A stretch of DNA of 64,000 bases from Terriglobia bacterium (GTDB taxonomy: Bacteria; Acidobacteriota; Thermoanaerobaculia; Thermoanaerobaculales; Thermoanaerobaculaceae). The notes under the pieces were generated by a model that saw only the letters and a list, made by a program, of their open reading frames with translations, searched no databases and had not been told where the DNA came from. The position numbers were made by a program, and so were the translations under genes. The DNA lies in assembly GCA_020073245.1 (NCBI GenBank), contig JAIQFQ010000012.1, positions 25,811 through 89,810 on the forward strand, written 5' to 3'. Positions 42,337 to 50,634 of this stretch are shown one piece after another. How positions within the stretch are numbered: position 1 is the stretch's first letter; each line of letters begins with the position of its first letter.

Positions 42337-43503
42337 ATGCGCGAGAGCACGCGAATGAGCCTGGTTCAGACGCCGATGATCCCGGTCGTCGGGCGTCTGA
42401 TCCGCGACAACCCCGGCACGATCTCGCTTGGGCAGGGCGTCGTGCACTACCCGCCGCCGCCGCAGGCGATGGAAGCGATTGCCGGGTTTGCGGCCGACCC
42501 CGGCAACCACAGGTACCGCCTGGTGGACGGGATCCCGCCGTTGCTCGAGCGGATCCGCGAGAAGCTGGCCTCCGACAACGGCCTCGAGCTCACCGCGGGG
42601 CACCGGGTCGTGGTGACGGCCGGCGGCAATATGGCGTTCATGAACGCCGTGCTCGCGATCACCGATCCCGGCGACGACGTGGTACTGCTCGCGCCGTACT
42701 ACTTCAACCACGAGATGGCGGTGGCGATTTCGGGGTGCCGGGCCGTTGTCGTAAGCACGGACGAGTCGTACCAGCCTATTCCCGAGCGGATCGCGGCCGC
42801 CCTCACGCCGCGGACGAGGGCCGTGGTGACGGTTTCGCCCAACAACCCTACCGGCGCGGTGTACCCCGAGGCGACGGTGCGGGCGGTCAACGAGCTCTGC
42901 CGGGAGCGCGGGATCTACCACATCCACGACGAGGCGTACGAGTACTTCACCTACGACGGCGCCCGGCACGTCTCTCCGTCCTCTTTCCCCGACACCGCGG
43001 CCCACACGATCTCGCTGTTCTCGCTTTCGAAGTCGTTCGGGTTCGCGGGGTGGCGGATCGGTTACATGGTGATCCCCGAGCACCTGTTCGGCGCCGTCTG
43101 CAAGATCCAGGACACGATCCTGATCTGCCCGCCCGTCGTCTCGCAGCACGCCGGCGTCGGGGCGATGAGCGCCGGGAGGGGGTACTGCGAAGGGTGGCTC
43201 GCGGGTATCGCCGGCGTTCGGCGGCTCGTTCTGGAGGCACTCGCGGAGATCGGCGACATCTGCACGGTGCCGCGCGCGGACGGAGCGTTCTATTTCCTCG
43301 TCACTATCCGGACCCCGATGGACCCGATGACGCTTGTGGAGCGGCTGGTGCGCGAGCACCGCGTGGCGGTGATCCCCGGCTCGACGTTTGGCATGACCGG
43401 TGCCTGCACCTTGCGCATCGCGTACGGCGCGCTGACACGCGAGACGGTGGCGGAAGGGATCGGGCGGCTCGTGCGCGGGCTCACGAGGATCGTCGGAGGG
43501 TGA
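42337..43503 (+). CDS. Class I PLP aminotransferase
   Basis: 388 aa from the ATG at 42337 (an ATG six codons later is also possible). Fold-type I aminotransferase: SLGQGVVHYPPPPQA at the N-terminus, the NNPTG motif, and PLP Lys232 in SLFSLSKSFGFAGWRIGYM. It is followed without a gap by an omega-amidase gene. That pairing is typical of the glutamine-transaminase/omega-amidase route (as in KMTB or methionine-salvage transamination), so glutamine as amino donor is a reasonable inference. TAGAAT at 42314 may be the -10. Confidence 0.85.
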   Translation: MRESTRMSLVQTPMIPVVGRLIRDNPGTISLGQGVVHYPPPPQAMEAIAGFAADPGNHRYRLVDGIPPLLERIREKLASDNGLELTAGHRVVVTAGGNMAFMNAVLAITDPGDDVVLLAPYYFNHEMAVAISGCRAVVVSTDESYQPIPERIAAALTPRTRAVVTVSPNNPTGAVYPEATVRAVNELCRERGIYHIHDEAYEYFTYDGARHVSPSSFPDTAAHTISLFSLSKSFGFAGWRIGYMVIPEHLFGAVCKIQDTILICPPVVSQHAGVGAMSAGRGYCEGWLAGIAGVRRLVLEALAEIGDICTVPRADGAFYFLVTIRTPMDPMTLVERLVREHRVAVIPGSTFGMTGACTLRIAYGALTRETVAEGIGRLVRGLTRIVGG

Positions 43504-44304
43504 ATGGGACTGCACGTCGTCGCCTGCCAGCTCGACATCGCGTGGGAGGACAAGGACGAGAACCACCGGCGAGTCGCAGCGCTCCTCGATCATGCACGTC
43601 CGCCGGAGGGGTCGCTCGTGGTCCTGCCGGAGATGTTCTCCACCGGCTTCTCGATGAACGTGGACGCCACGGCCGAGGGCGACGAGCGCCCGAGCGAGCG
43701 CTTCCTGGCGGAGTCGGCTCGGCGTCTCGCCGCCTGCACGCTCGGTGGCGTGGTCACGCGTGAGGGACCGGGTGCCCTCGCGCTGAACGAGGCCGTGGCG
43801 TTCGGGCCGGACGGGTCGGGGCTCGCCCGCTACGGCAAGATCCACCCGTTCTCTTTTGCCGGCGAGGACCGGCGTTTCGCCCGGGGGCGGGAGGTCGTGA
43901 CGTTCGTGTGGGGCGGGTTCACGATCGCGCCTTTCGTGTGCTACGACCTCCGCTTCCCGGAGGTGTTCCGGGCCGCCGCGCTGAGAGGCGCAAACGTGCT
44001 CGTCGTGATCGCCAACTGGCCCGCGCCGCGCGAAGCGCACTGGCTCGCACTGCTGACCGCCCGGGCGATCGAGAACCAGGCTTACGTCGTCGGCGTCAAC
44101 CGGTGCGGCCGCGACCCGCACGCCGAGTACTCCGGGCACAGCCGGATCATCGATCCGCGAGGGCGAAACCTGGCCGAAGCGGACGAGGCTCCGGGGACGA
44201 TCGAGGCGGACCTCGACCTCGAGGCGATAGGGGCGTACCGGCGGGAGTTTCCGGTGCTTGAGGACGCCGATCCCCGGTTCGTCCCCGGCTTGCAGCCCAG
44301 GTGA
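43504..44304 (+). CDS. Nitrilase-family omega-amidase (Nit2/YafV-like)
   Basis: 266 aa, ATG directly after the aminotransferase stop. Carbon-nitrogen hydrolase triad Glu43 (VVLPEMFSTGFSM), Lys112 (RYGKIHPF), Cys146 (PFVCYDLRFPEVFR). The EMFSTGFSM pattern is typical of omega-amidases that hydrolyse 2-oxoglutaramate or 2-oxosuccinamate, the keto-acids produced when glutamine or asparagine is transaminated. Overlaps the next gene by 4 nt. Confidence 0.88.
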   Translation: MGLHVVACQLDIAWEDKDENHRRVAALLDHARPPEGSLVVLPEMFSTGFSMNVDATAEGDERPSERFLAESARRLAACTLGGVVTREGPGALALNEAVAFGPDGSGLARYGKIHPFSFAGEDRRFARGREVVTFVWGGFTIAPFVCYDLRFPEVFRAAALRGANVLVVIANWPAPREAHWLALLTARAIENQAYVVGVNRCGRDPHAEYSGHSRIIDPRGRNLAEADEAPGTIEADLDLEAIGAYRREFPVLEDADPRFVPGLQPR

Positions 44305-44813
44305 CCCGGTCCATGACGAGGATGACCCGGGGGAGGCCGAGGCGGGCGCGGCGCTTGCAGCGTGAGTGGCTGCTGAGGATGATGAACTTCTACCCGCCGT
44401 TCCTCGGGGCGGGGATCCGCGTCAGACGGACGGGGCCCGACCGGCGCACGTACGAGGTGCGGATGAGGCTGACCTTCCTCAACCGCAACGTCGTGGGCAG
44501 CCACTTCGGCGGTTCCCTCTACGCGATGTGCGACCCGTTCTTCATGCTGATCCTCATCCCGGCGCTCGGCCCCGGGTATGTCGTCTGGGACAAGGCTGCG
44601 ACGATCCGTTTCCTGCGGCCCGGCCGCGGCACCGTGCGCGCGACGTTCGACATCCCGGAGAGCCGGGTCGAGGAGATCCGGCGCGCGGCCGACACCGAAG
44701 GCAGGGTCGAGCCGGTGTTCACGGCCCGGGTCCTCGGCGACGACGGTTCGGTAGTTGCCGAGGTGGCCAAGACGCTGTACGTTCGTCGGCGGCGCGCCGA
44801 CGAAGCCGGGTGA
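44301..44813 (+). CDS. DUF4442 hotdog-fold protein
   Basis: 170 aa, GTG start overlapping the omega-amidase stop (ATG at 44313 or 44322 is possible). DUF4442 signature: MNFYPPFLGAGIRVRR, FLNRNVVGSHFGGSLYAMCDPFFM and VWDKAATIRFLRPGRGTV. This is the thioesterase-like hotdog superfamily; activity is unproven. Co-transcribed with the two genes before it. Confidence 0.85.
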   Translation: MTRSMTRMTRGRPRRARRLQREWLLRMMNFYPPFLGAGIRVRRTGPDRRTYEVRMRLTFLNRNVVGSHFGGSLYAMCDPFFMLILIPALGPGYVVWDKAATIRFLRPGRGTVRATFDIPESRVEEIRRAADTEGRVEPVFTARVLGDDGSVVAEVAKTLYVRRRRADEAG

Positions 44814-44845
44814 GCGCTTCCGCCCGCGACCGGAGGAGGCTGTAG

Positions 44846-46216
44846 GTGAAGACCGTGATCGAGCCGTACCGAAGCCGGGTCGTCGAGCCGATACGCATGA
44901 CGACGCGCGAGGCGCGCCAGAGGTTCATCCGGGAGGCGGGCTACAACCCGTTCCTGCTGAAGGCGGAACACGTCCTCATCGACCTCGTCACCGATTCGGG
45001 CACGTCGGCGCTCTCGACGCGGCAGTGGTCGGCGATGCACGGATCGGACGAGTCGTTCACCGGGTCGCGGAGCTTCTACCGGTTCCGGGAGGCGGTGCAG
45101 AGGCTGTTCGGGCATGCATTCGTGATCCCGTGTCATCAGGGGAGGGCGGGGGAGCATCTTTTGGCGCGGGCCGTGGTCCGGCCCGGTGACGTGATCCTTG
45201 CCAACACGCACTTCGCCACGACACGGGAGAACTTCGAGGAGGCGGGAGCCGACGTGCGGGACCTCCCGATCCCGGAGGCGCTCGACCGGGCGAGCGCCCA
45301 CCCCTTCAAGGGGAACATCGACCTCGAGCGGCTCGAGGCGGGCCTCGCGGAGGCGGGCTCCCGGGCTCGCATGGTGATCATCACCGTCACCGATAACTCC
45401 CGCGGGGGCCAGCCGGTGAGCATGGCGAACGTTCGGGCCGCGCGGGAAATCTGCGATCGCCACGGAGTGCCTCTGTGGCTCGACGCCGCGCGCTTTGCCG
45501 AGAACTGCTACCTCGTGAAGCTGCGCGAGGAGGGGTACGCCGAGAGGGGCCCGCGGGAGATCGCCCGCGAGCTTTTCAGCCTGACCGACGGCGTCTTCAT
45601 GAGCCTCAAGAAGGACGCCCTCGGCAACACCGGGGGCCTGATCACGCTCGAGGACGAGACGTGGTCCGAGGCGATCCGAGTTCGGCTGCTCTCGAGCGAG
45701 GGGGTACCCACGGCGGGCGGCCTCGCCGGGCGTGACCTCGAGGCACTCGCCGTGGCCCTCGACGAGATGCTCGAGGAGGACTACCTCGCGTACCGCATCG
45801 CCTCGACGCGCCGTCTCGGCGAACAGCTCCAGGCGGCCGGGGTGCCGGTTGTCACACCGTTCGGTGCGCACGCTGTGTACGTGGACGGGCGTGCGTTCTG
45901 CCCACACCTCCCGGACGAGCAGCTGCCGGCGTGGTCGCTTTCCGTTGCGCTCTATGTGCACTCCGGCGTGCGCAGCTGGGAGACGGGAAACGTGATGCAG
46001 GGGCGCCAGGACACCGCATCCGGGGCATGGCGGTGGCCGGACCTCGACCTCCTTCGCCTCGCGATCCCGCGTCGCGTGTACAGCCGGAGCCACCTCGACT
46101 ACGCGGCCGAGGCCGTCGCCGAGCTCTACCAGGAGAGGAATTCGATCCGCGGCCTGCGCTTCGTCTACCGTCCCCCGGCGCTGGCGCAGTTCGTCGCCAC
46201 TTTCGAGCCGGTGTGA
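44846..46216 (+). CDS. Tryptophanase/tyrosine phenol-lyase family protein
   Basis: 456 aa with GTG start. PLP beta-eliminating lyase: VTDSGTSALS, the internal aldimine Lys in MSLKKDALGN (Lys255/256), and the end block LRLAIPRRVYSRSH with the conserved substrate-binding Arg. The residue that marks tyrosine phenol-lyase (Arg381 of the Citrobacter enzyme, in RSMERG) is Thr here (VRSWETGN), and the tryptophanase counterpart is also not matched. The amino acid cleaved (Trp, Tyr, Cys or other) is therefore uncertain. Last gene of the aminotransferase run. Confidence 0.85.
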   Translation: MKTVIEPYRSRVVEPIRMTTREARQRFIREAGYNPFLLKAEHVLIDLVTDSGTSALSTRQWSAMHGSDESFTGSRSFYRFREAVQRLFGHAFVIPCHQGRAGEHLLARAVVRPGDVILANTHFATTRENFEEAGADVRDLPIPEALDRASAHPFKGNIDLERLEAGLAEAGSRARMVIITVTDNSRGGQPVSMANVRAAREICDRHGVPLWLDAARFAENCYLVKLREEGYAERGPREIARELFSLTDGVFMSLKKDALGNTGGLITLEDETWSEAIRVRLLSSEGVPTAGGLAGRDLEALAVALDEMLEEDYLAYRIASTRRLGEQLQAAGVPVVTPFGAHAVYVDGRAFCPHLPDEQLPAWSLSVALYVHSGVRSWETGNVMQGRQDTASGAWRWPDLDLLRLAIPRRVYSRSHLDYAAEAVAELYQERNSIRGLRFVYRPPALAQFVATFEPV

Positions 46217-46234
46217 GGCCGCTGGGAGCGCCAA

Positions 46235-46347
46235 GTTAAGAGTTGTGAGTGAAGAGTTAAGAGTTGGAGACGAACAGCAAGCGTAATCACCGAACTTGCC
46301 TTGTCTTTCAACTCTTCACTCTTGACTCTGCACTCTTCACTTCGTCT
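46235..46347. repeat. Heptamer array with inverted arms (array I)
   Basis: Left arm 46235-46269: five units of GTTAAGA/GTGAAGA type. Right arm 46306-46347: six units of TCTTCAC/TCTTGAC type, directly complementary. The P1-peptidase stop codon (46337-46339, reverse strand) lies inside a TCTTCAC unit. Confidence 0.93.
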
Positions 46348-47485
46348 GCAGCGCTCCATGGCGGCGCAGGATCTCGAGCACCTTGTCGACCGGGAGCGCC
46401 TCGACGACGTGGCCCTGGAAACCCCGCGTAGTGGTGGCGGCGAACAGCGAGTTGAGTACCGCCTCCTCGGTGGCCTCGACGGTCGCGAGGAAGATCTGCG
46501 AGAGGTCCTCGTCGGGCAGCAGCGTGACATGCCTCGCGCCGGGAGCCTCGTGTCGCACCATGCCCGACGGGTTGGTGGAGAGCGCGATCGCGTAGTCCCC
46601 GCTGCCGTTCGACGCGAAGCTCCCCACGCGCGCGAGGCCCATCGGGACGCGCGCCGCGACCCGTTTGAGCTGGCGCGCATCGAGCGGGGCGTCGGTGGCG
46701 ATCACGACCATGCACGAGCCGCGCTCGGGCGACTCCAGCTCGTCCTTGAAGGCATGGCGGCCCAGCTCCGTGCCCACCGGCACGCCGGCAACGGTCAGAA
46801 CGCCGCCGAAGTTGGTCTGCGCGAGCACACCGACGGTCCAGCCGCCCAGAGAACCGGGGAGCAGACGCGAGGCGGTGCCGATTCCGCCCTTGAAGCCCAG
46901 GCAGCGGGTGCCCGTGCCGGCGCCGACGCACCCCTCGGGGACCGGCCCGACGGAGGCGGCTGCCAGGGCGCCGAACACCTGATCCCGCGTAACTGGCCGC
47001 CGGCGGCCGTCAGATAGGAAGAAGTCGTTGCACTCGCCGACCACCGGGTTGACGGAGTGCACGTCAGCGTTGCCGGGCAGCCCCAAGACCCACTCCGCCA
47101 CGGCGTCGGCGACCCGCCACGTGCTCAGTGTGCCGGTTAGCGCGATCGGCGTCTCCAGCGTCCCCAGCTCGTCGACCTGTGAGATGCCGGTCATCTTGCC
47201 GAACCCGTTGGCCACGAAGATCGCGGCGGGAACCTTCTCCTGGAAGACGTTGCCGATATGCGACAGGACCACCGTGACGCCGGTCCGGATATCCTCGCCC
47301 TCGACGAGCGTGACATGACCCACCTTGACGCCGGCGACATCGGTGATGGCGTCGAGGGGGCCGGCGGGCAGGATGCCGGTCGCGATCCCAAGCTCGCGGG
47401 CGCGCGGCCGTCTCGGCGGGCCGCCGCCGGTCGCGGCGAGCAGCGCGGCGGTGGTGAGGAGAGCGAATGACAGTGTGCCGACCAT
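46337..47485 (-). CDS. P1-family peptidase (DmpA/BapA-like beta-aminopeptidase)
   Basis: 382 aa from the ATG at 47485 (GAGGTG upstream). A short signal peptide, then the Ntn-hydrolase fold of peptidase family P1: GILPAGPLDAITDVAGVKVGHVTL at the N-terminus, VGVLAQTNFGG, and the self-cleavage/nucleophile segment RGSCMVVIATDAPL where Gly-Ser is the cut site in DmpA. Acts on N-terminal D- or beta-amino acids in characterised members. Starts 7 nt after the M19 peptidase stop, so the two form an operon for peptide or amide turnover. Confidence 0.88.
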   Translation of the reverse strand: MVGTLSFALLTTAALLAATGGGPPRRPRARELGIATGILPAGPLDAITDVAGVKVGHVTLVEGEDIRTGVTVVLSHIGNVFQEKVPAAIFVANGFGKMTGISQVDELGTLETPIALTGTLSTWRVADAVAEWVLGLPGNADVHSVNPVVGECNDFFLSDGRRRPVTRDQVFGALAAASVGPVPEGCVGAGTGTRCLGFKGGIGTASRLLPGSLGGWTVGVLAQTNFGGVLTVAGVPVGTELGRHAFKDELESPERGSCMVVIATDAPLDARQLKRVAARVPMGLARVGSFASNGSGDYAIALSTNPSGMVRHEAPGARHVTLLPDEDLSQIFLATVEATEEAVLNSLFAATTTRGFQGHVVEALPVDKVLEILRRHGALQTK

Positions 47486-47492
47486 GAGCACC

Positions 47493-48872
47493 TCAGTGCG
47501 ACGCGCCGCCCGGCCTGCCATGATCAGCGGATGTGGGTTGGGCGTCCAGCTCCTCGATGCGGGCATCGGACGCGGGCCGGGTTTTCTGGAGCCTCCCGGC
47601 GACGAGCTCGACCTCCCGCATCACGCGGAGGATGTTCGACCCGGCGACCTTCTTGACCTCGTCATCGGTCCAACCACGGCGCAGGAGCTCTGCGAGCAGC
47701 GCCGGGTACTTCGAGACGTCCTCGAGCCCGACCGGCGTTCCGCCGATTCCGTCGAAATCCGAGCCCAGGCCCACGTGCTCGACGCCGGCGACCCGCCTGA
47801 TGTGCTCGATGTGGTCTGCGACCTGTGCGAGGGTGGCTTTCGGCGTGGGGTGCGCGGCCCTGAAAACCTTCAGCTCCGCCTCGACCCGCTTGGGATCGTT
47901 CGGGTACAGCGCTCCCAGCCTCGTCCACTCCGCCTCGAGCGGCGCCTCGGCGATCCTGACCTCTTCCGAGACAAAGCCCGGGGCGAAGTTGACCATCACG
48001 ATGCCGCCCTTGGCCGCGACGTATTTCAGGATGAGATCCGGCACGTTGCGGACGTGGTTGCACAGGGCGCGCGCGGAGGAGTGCGAGAAGATCACCGGCG
48101 CCTCACTGGTCTCGATAGCGGCCAGCATCGTCGCGTCGGAGACGTGCGCGAGGTCGACCAGCAAGCCCATACGGTTCATCTCCCGGACGACCTCGCGGCC
48201 GAAGCGCGTGAGGCCTCCGTGGACCGGCTTGTCGGTCGCGGCGTCGGCCCAGTCGGTGTTCTGCCAGTGCGTTAGGGTCATATAGCGGGCGCCGCAGCCA
48301 TAGGCCTCGCGCAGCACGCCGAGCGAGTCGTGGATCGAGTGGCCGCCCTCGATACCGATGAGGCTCGCGATCTTGCCGCCCGCGTGGATCCGTTCGACGT
48401 CGGCTGCCGTGGATGCGAGCGCGAACGTCTCGGGGTAGCGCGCGACCATCCGGTGCACGAGGTCGATCTGCTCGAACATCGCGACCACGGCATCGGCGCC
48501 CTTGAGGTTGGTCGAAACGTACACGGACCAGAACTGGCCGCCGACGCCGCCCCGCCGCAGGCGAGCGATGTCGGTGCTGAGCGGGTGGTCGAGCGTGCTG
48601 GTGTCCTGGGCGATGTCGATCTTCGCGAGGTGGTCGGCCACGCGTTCGCGGTAGTTCTCCGGCAGGTCGTTGTGCCCGTCGATGAGCGGCACGGCGGCGA
48701 GGATGCTCGCCACCCGGGCTTCGATGGTCCTGTCGGCCGGGCCGGGCGGTTGCGATACGGCGGGCTGCGCCAGCGCGACGAGAGCGATCGCGAGGAGCAG
48801 GCGGATCAGGTACCCGACCCTGGTGCGGGGGTCGTGGCGCGGTTCCCTCATGGCGCTGCTGATGCTGGGCAC
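47493..48872 (-). CDS. Membrane dipeptidase (renal dipeptidase family M19)
   Basis: 459 aa with the GTG at 48872 chosen because GGAGG is 7 nt upstream; an ATG at 48851 lacks a ribosome site. Signal peptide (about residues 20-42), then the M19 domain: LIDGHNDLPENYRERV supplies the His-x-Asp metal pair, GIEGGHSI, the metal His in LAHVSDATM and SHSSARALCNH, and LGSDFDGI. Zinc-dependent dipeptidase, exported. Family members accept D-residues, consistent with the P1 peptidase next to it. Confidence 0.92.
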   Translation of the reverse strand: MPSISSAMREPRHDPRTRVGYLIRLLLAIALVALAQPAVSQPPGPADRTIEARVASILAAVPLIDGHNDLPENYRERVADHLAKIDIAQDTSTLDHPLSTDIARLRRGGVGGQFWSVYVSTNLKGADAVVAMFEQIDLVHRMVARYPETFALASTAADVERIHAGGKIASLIGIEGGHSIHDSLGVLREAYGCGARYMTLTHWQNTDWADAATDKPVHGGLTRFGREVVREMNRMGLLVDLAHVSDATMLAAIETSEAPVIFSHSSARALCNHVRNVPDLILKYVAAKGGIVMVNFAPGFVSEEVRIAEAPLEAEWTRLGALYPNDPKRVEAELKVFRAAHPTPKATLAQVADHIEHIRRVAGVEHVGLGSDFDGIGGTPVGLEDVSKYPALLAELLRRGWTDDEVKKVAGSNILRVMREVELVAGRLQKTRPASDARIEELDAQPTSADHGRPGGASH

Positions 48873-49054
48873 GGTGTACCTCCGGCGGCCATCTTGAACG
48901 CTCTTCGGCGGCAGGGCAACCGGCCGCCGCCGGAGCACCCTGCGCTTCCTGCCTGCCCTCAGGCTTTCGCGTTGCCTTGACAGTGCGTGCCGGAGGCGAC
49001 GAGGATCGTCCGTTGTGAGGATCCGCCATCGTCGGCCGGCGGGGAGGTGGTGCA

Positions 49055-49810
49055 GTGCGGATCGGGGTCATCTCGGACGTACACGGCAACCGGTGGGCCC
49101 TGGAAGCGGTGATGCGCGACCTCGACCGGCGGGGGGTCGCTGCGGTGCTGGACCTCGGCGACGGCGTCTACGGGCCGCTCGACCCGCGCGGCACCGCGGC
49201 TCTTCTGATCGGGCGTAACGTCGAGAGCGTCCGTGGGAACGAGGATCGGATCGTCTTGGAGCCGTCGGACGAGCGCGACTCCGCAACGCTGCTCTTCACC
49301 AGGGCCAGCCTCTCGCCGGAGCAGCTCGAGTGGCTGAGAGAGCTCCCGGCCCGGAGGGTGGCGTTCGGGTCCATGCTCTGCTGCCACGGCACGCCCGATC
49401 GGGACCACGAGTACCTGCTCGAGCGGGTCGCATCAGGGGGCGTGACGCTCGTTTCCGCCGATGACCTGGCGGCGACCCTCGCCGGTATCCGTGAGAGTGT
49501 GGTGCTGTGCGGACACAGTCACGTAGCGCGCACCGGTCACCTCCCCGACGGGAGACTGGCGGTCAACCCCGGGAGCGTCGGCCTCCCCGCGTACTCGGAC
49601 GACCTGCCATGGCCCCACGCGATGGAAGCAGGGAGCCCGCACGCGCGGTACATGGTTCTGGAGGAGACGACCGCCGGCTGGAGGGTCGAGCATGTGGCCG
49701 TACCGTACGACTGGGAGACGGCGGCGACCACCGCTCAGCGAAACGGCCGGGCCGATTGGGCCGAATGGCTGCGCACGGGGCGTGCCCGCGTGGCGGGCTC
49801 CGGGAGGTGA
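49055..49810 (+). CDS. Metallophosphoesterase (YfcE/MJ0936-like)
   Basis: 251 aa, GTG start with GGGGAGG upstream. Calcineurin-like motifs: SDVHGNRWAL, LGDGVYGP, VRGNED, CCHGTPD and LCGHSHVARTG. Two-metal phosphodiesterase/phosphatase; the C-terminal 60 residues are a short cap. Substrate unknown. The methyltransferase GTG begins 1 nt after the stop, so the pair is coupled. Confidence 0.88.
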   Translation: MRIGVISDVHGNRWALEAVMRDLDRRGVAAVLDLGDGVYGPLDPRGTAALLIGRNVESVRGNEDRIVLEPSDERDSATLLFTRASLSPEQLEWLRELPARRVAFGSMLCCHGTPDRDHEYLLERVASGGVTLVSADDLAATLAGIRESVVLCGHSHVARTGHLPDGRLAVNPGSVGLPAYSDDLPWPHAMEAGSPHARYMVLEETTAGWRVEHVAVPYDWETAATTAQRNGRADWAEWLRTGRARVAGSGR

Positions 49811-49811
49811 C

Positions 49812-50585
49812 GTGAGCGACCCTACGAAGCGGTTCTCCGACCGGGTCGAGGATTACGCGCGGTACCGACCGCGCTACCCATCGGCGGTCGTCGACCTCCT
49901 GCGATCGAGGTGCGGCCTGACGGGCGATTGGGTGATCGCGGACGTCGGCTCGGGCACCGGCATCCTCTCGGAGATGCTCCTGAGCCTCGGCTGCCGCGTC
50001 TACGGCGTCGAGCCCAACCGCGAGATGCGGGAAGCAGGGGAGCGGCTGCTCGCGAGGTATCCGGGCTTCGAGAGTGTTGACGGCCGCGCCGAGGCCACTT
50101 CGCTCCCGGGGGCGAGCGTCGACCTCGTGACGGCCGGCCAGGCGTTCCACTGGTTCGACCGGCCACGGACCCGCGCCGAGTTCGTCCGGATCCTCAAGCC
50201 GGACGGGTGGGTCGCGCTGATGTGGAACAAGCGGAGGAAGACGGGCACGCGGCTGGCCGAGGCGTACGAGCGGCTTCTGCTGGAGTATGCGGTGGACTAC
50301 GGGTCGGTGGACCACGACAACGTCACCGACGAGGTGATCGCGGCGTTCTTCCGCCCCGGCGAGGTGCAGGCTCACTCCGTCGAGAACCACCGGACGTTGG
50401 ACTACCGGACCCTCGAGGGGTACATGCGGTCGGCGTCGTACGTCCCCGCGCCGGGCCACGCCGCCCACGGCCGGATGCTGGAGGGGCTGCGCTCGATCTT
50501 CGAATCCGTTCAGCGCGGCGGCGTCGTGATCCTGGAGTACGACACCAAGGTCTACCTCGGTCGGCTCCCGGTCGCGGGACTCTGA
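49812..50585 (+). CDS. Class I SAM methyltransferase
   Basis: 257 aa, GTG start (CGGGAGG upstream). Starts RFSDRVEDYARYRPRYP, then motif I IADVGSGTGILSE, YGVEPNREMR, and the AGQAFHWFD post-motif, which place it in the Methyltransf_11 UbiE-like subfamily with the YxRYRPxYP N-terminus common in uncharacterised methyltransferases. Target unknown. Confidence 0.87.
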   Translation: MSDPTKRFSDRVEDYARYRPRYPSAVVDLLRSRCGLTGDWVIADVGSGTGILSEMLLSLGCRVYGVEPNREMREAGERLLARYPGFESVDGRAEATSLPGASVDLVTAGQAFHWFDRPRTRAEFVRILKPDGWVALMWNKRRKTGTRLAEAYERLLLEYAVDYGSVDHDNVTDEVIAAFFRPGEVQAHSVENHRTLDYRTLEGYMRSASYVPAPGHAAHGRMLEGLRSIFESVQRGGVVILEYDTKVYLGRLPVAGL

Positions 50586-50596
50586 CGCCACGGGCA

Positions 50597-50625
50597 TTGC
50601 GCCGGCGTCTCGGTTTTGTTAGCCT
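50597..50625 (+). promoter_or_regulatory. Promoter of carA
   Basis: -35 TTGCGC (50597-50602), 17 nt, -10 TAGCCT (50620-50625). Only 9 nt separate the -10 from the GTG at 50635, so the transcript may be leaderless. No arginine or pyrimidine leader is visible. Confidence 0.5.
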
Positions 50626-50634
50626 GGAGTCTCA

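Noticed and set aside
50586..50634. Pyrimidine or arginine riboswitch/leader before carA
   Set aside because: Only 49 nt separate the genes, and the promoter leaves no room for a leader.
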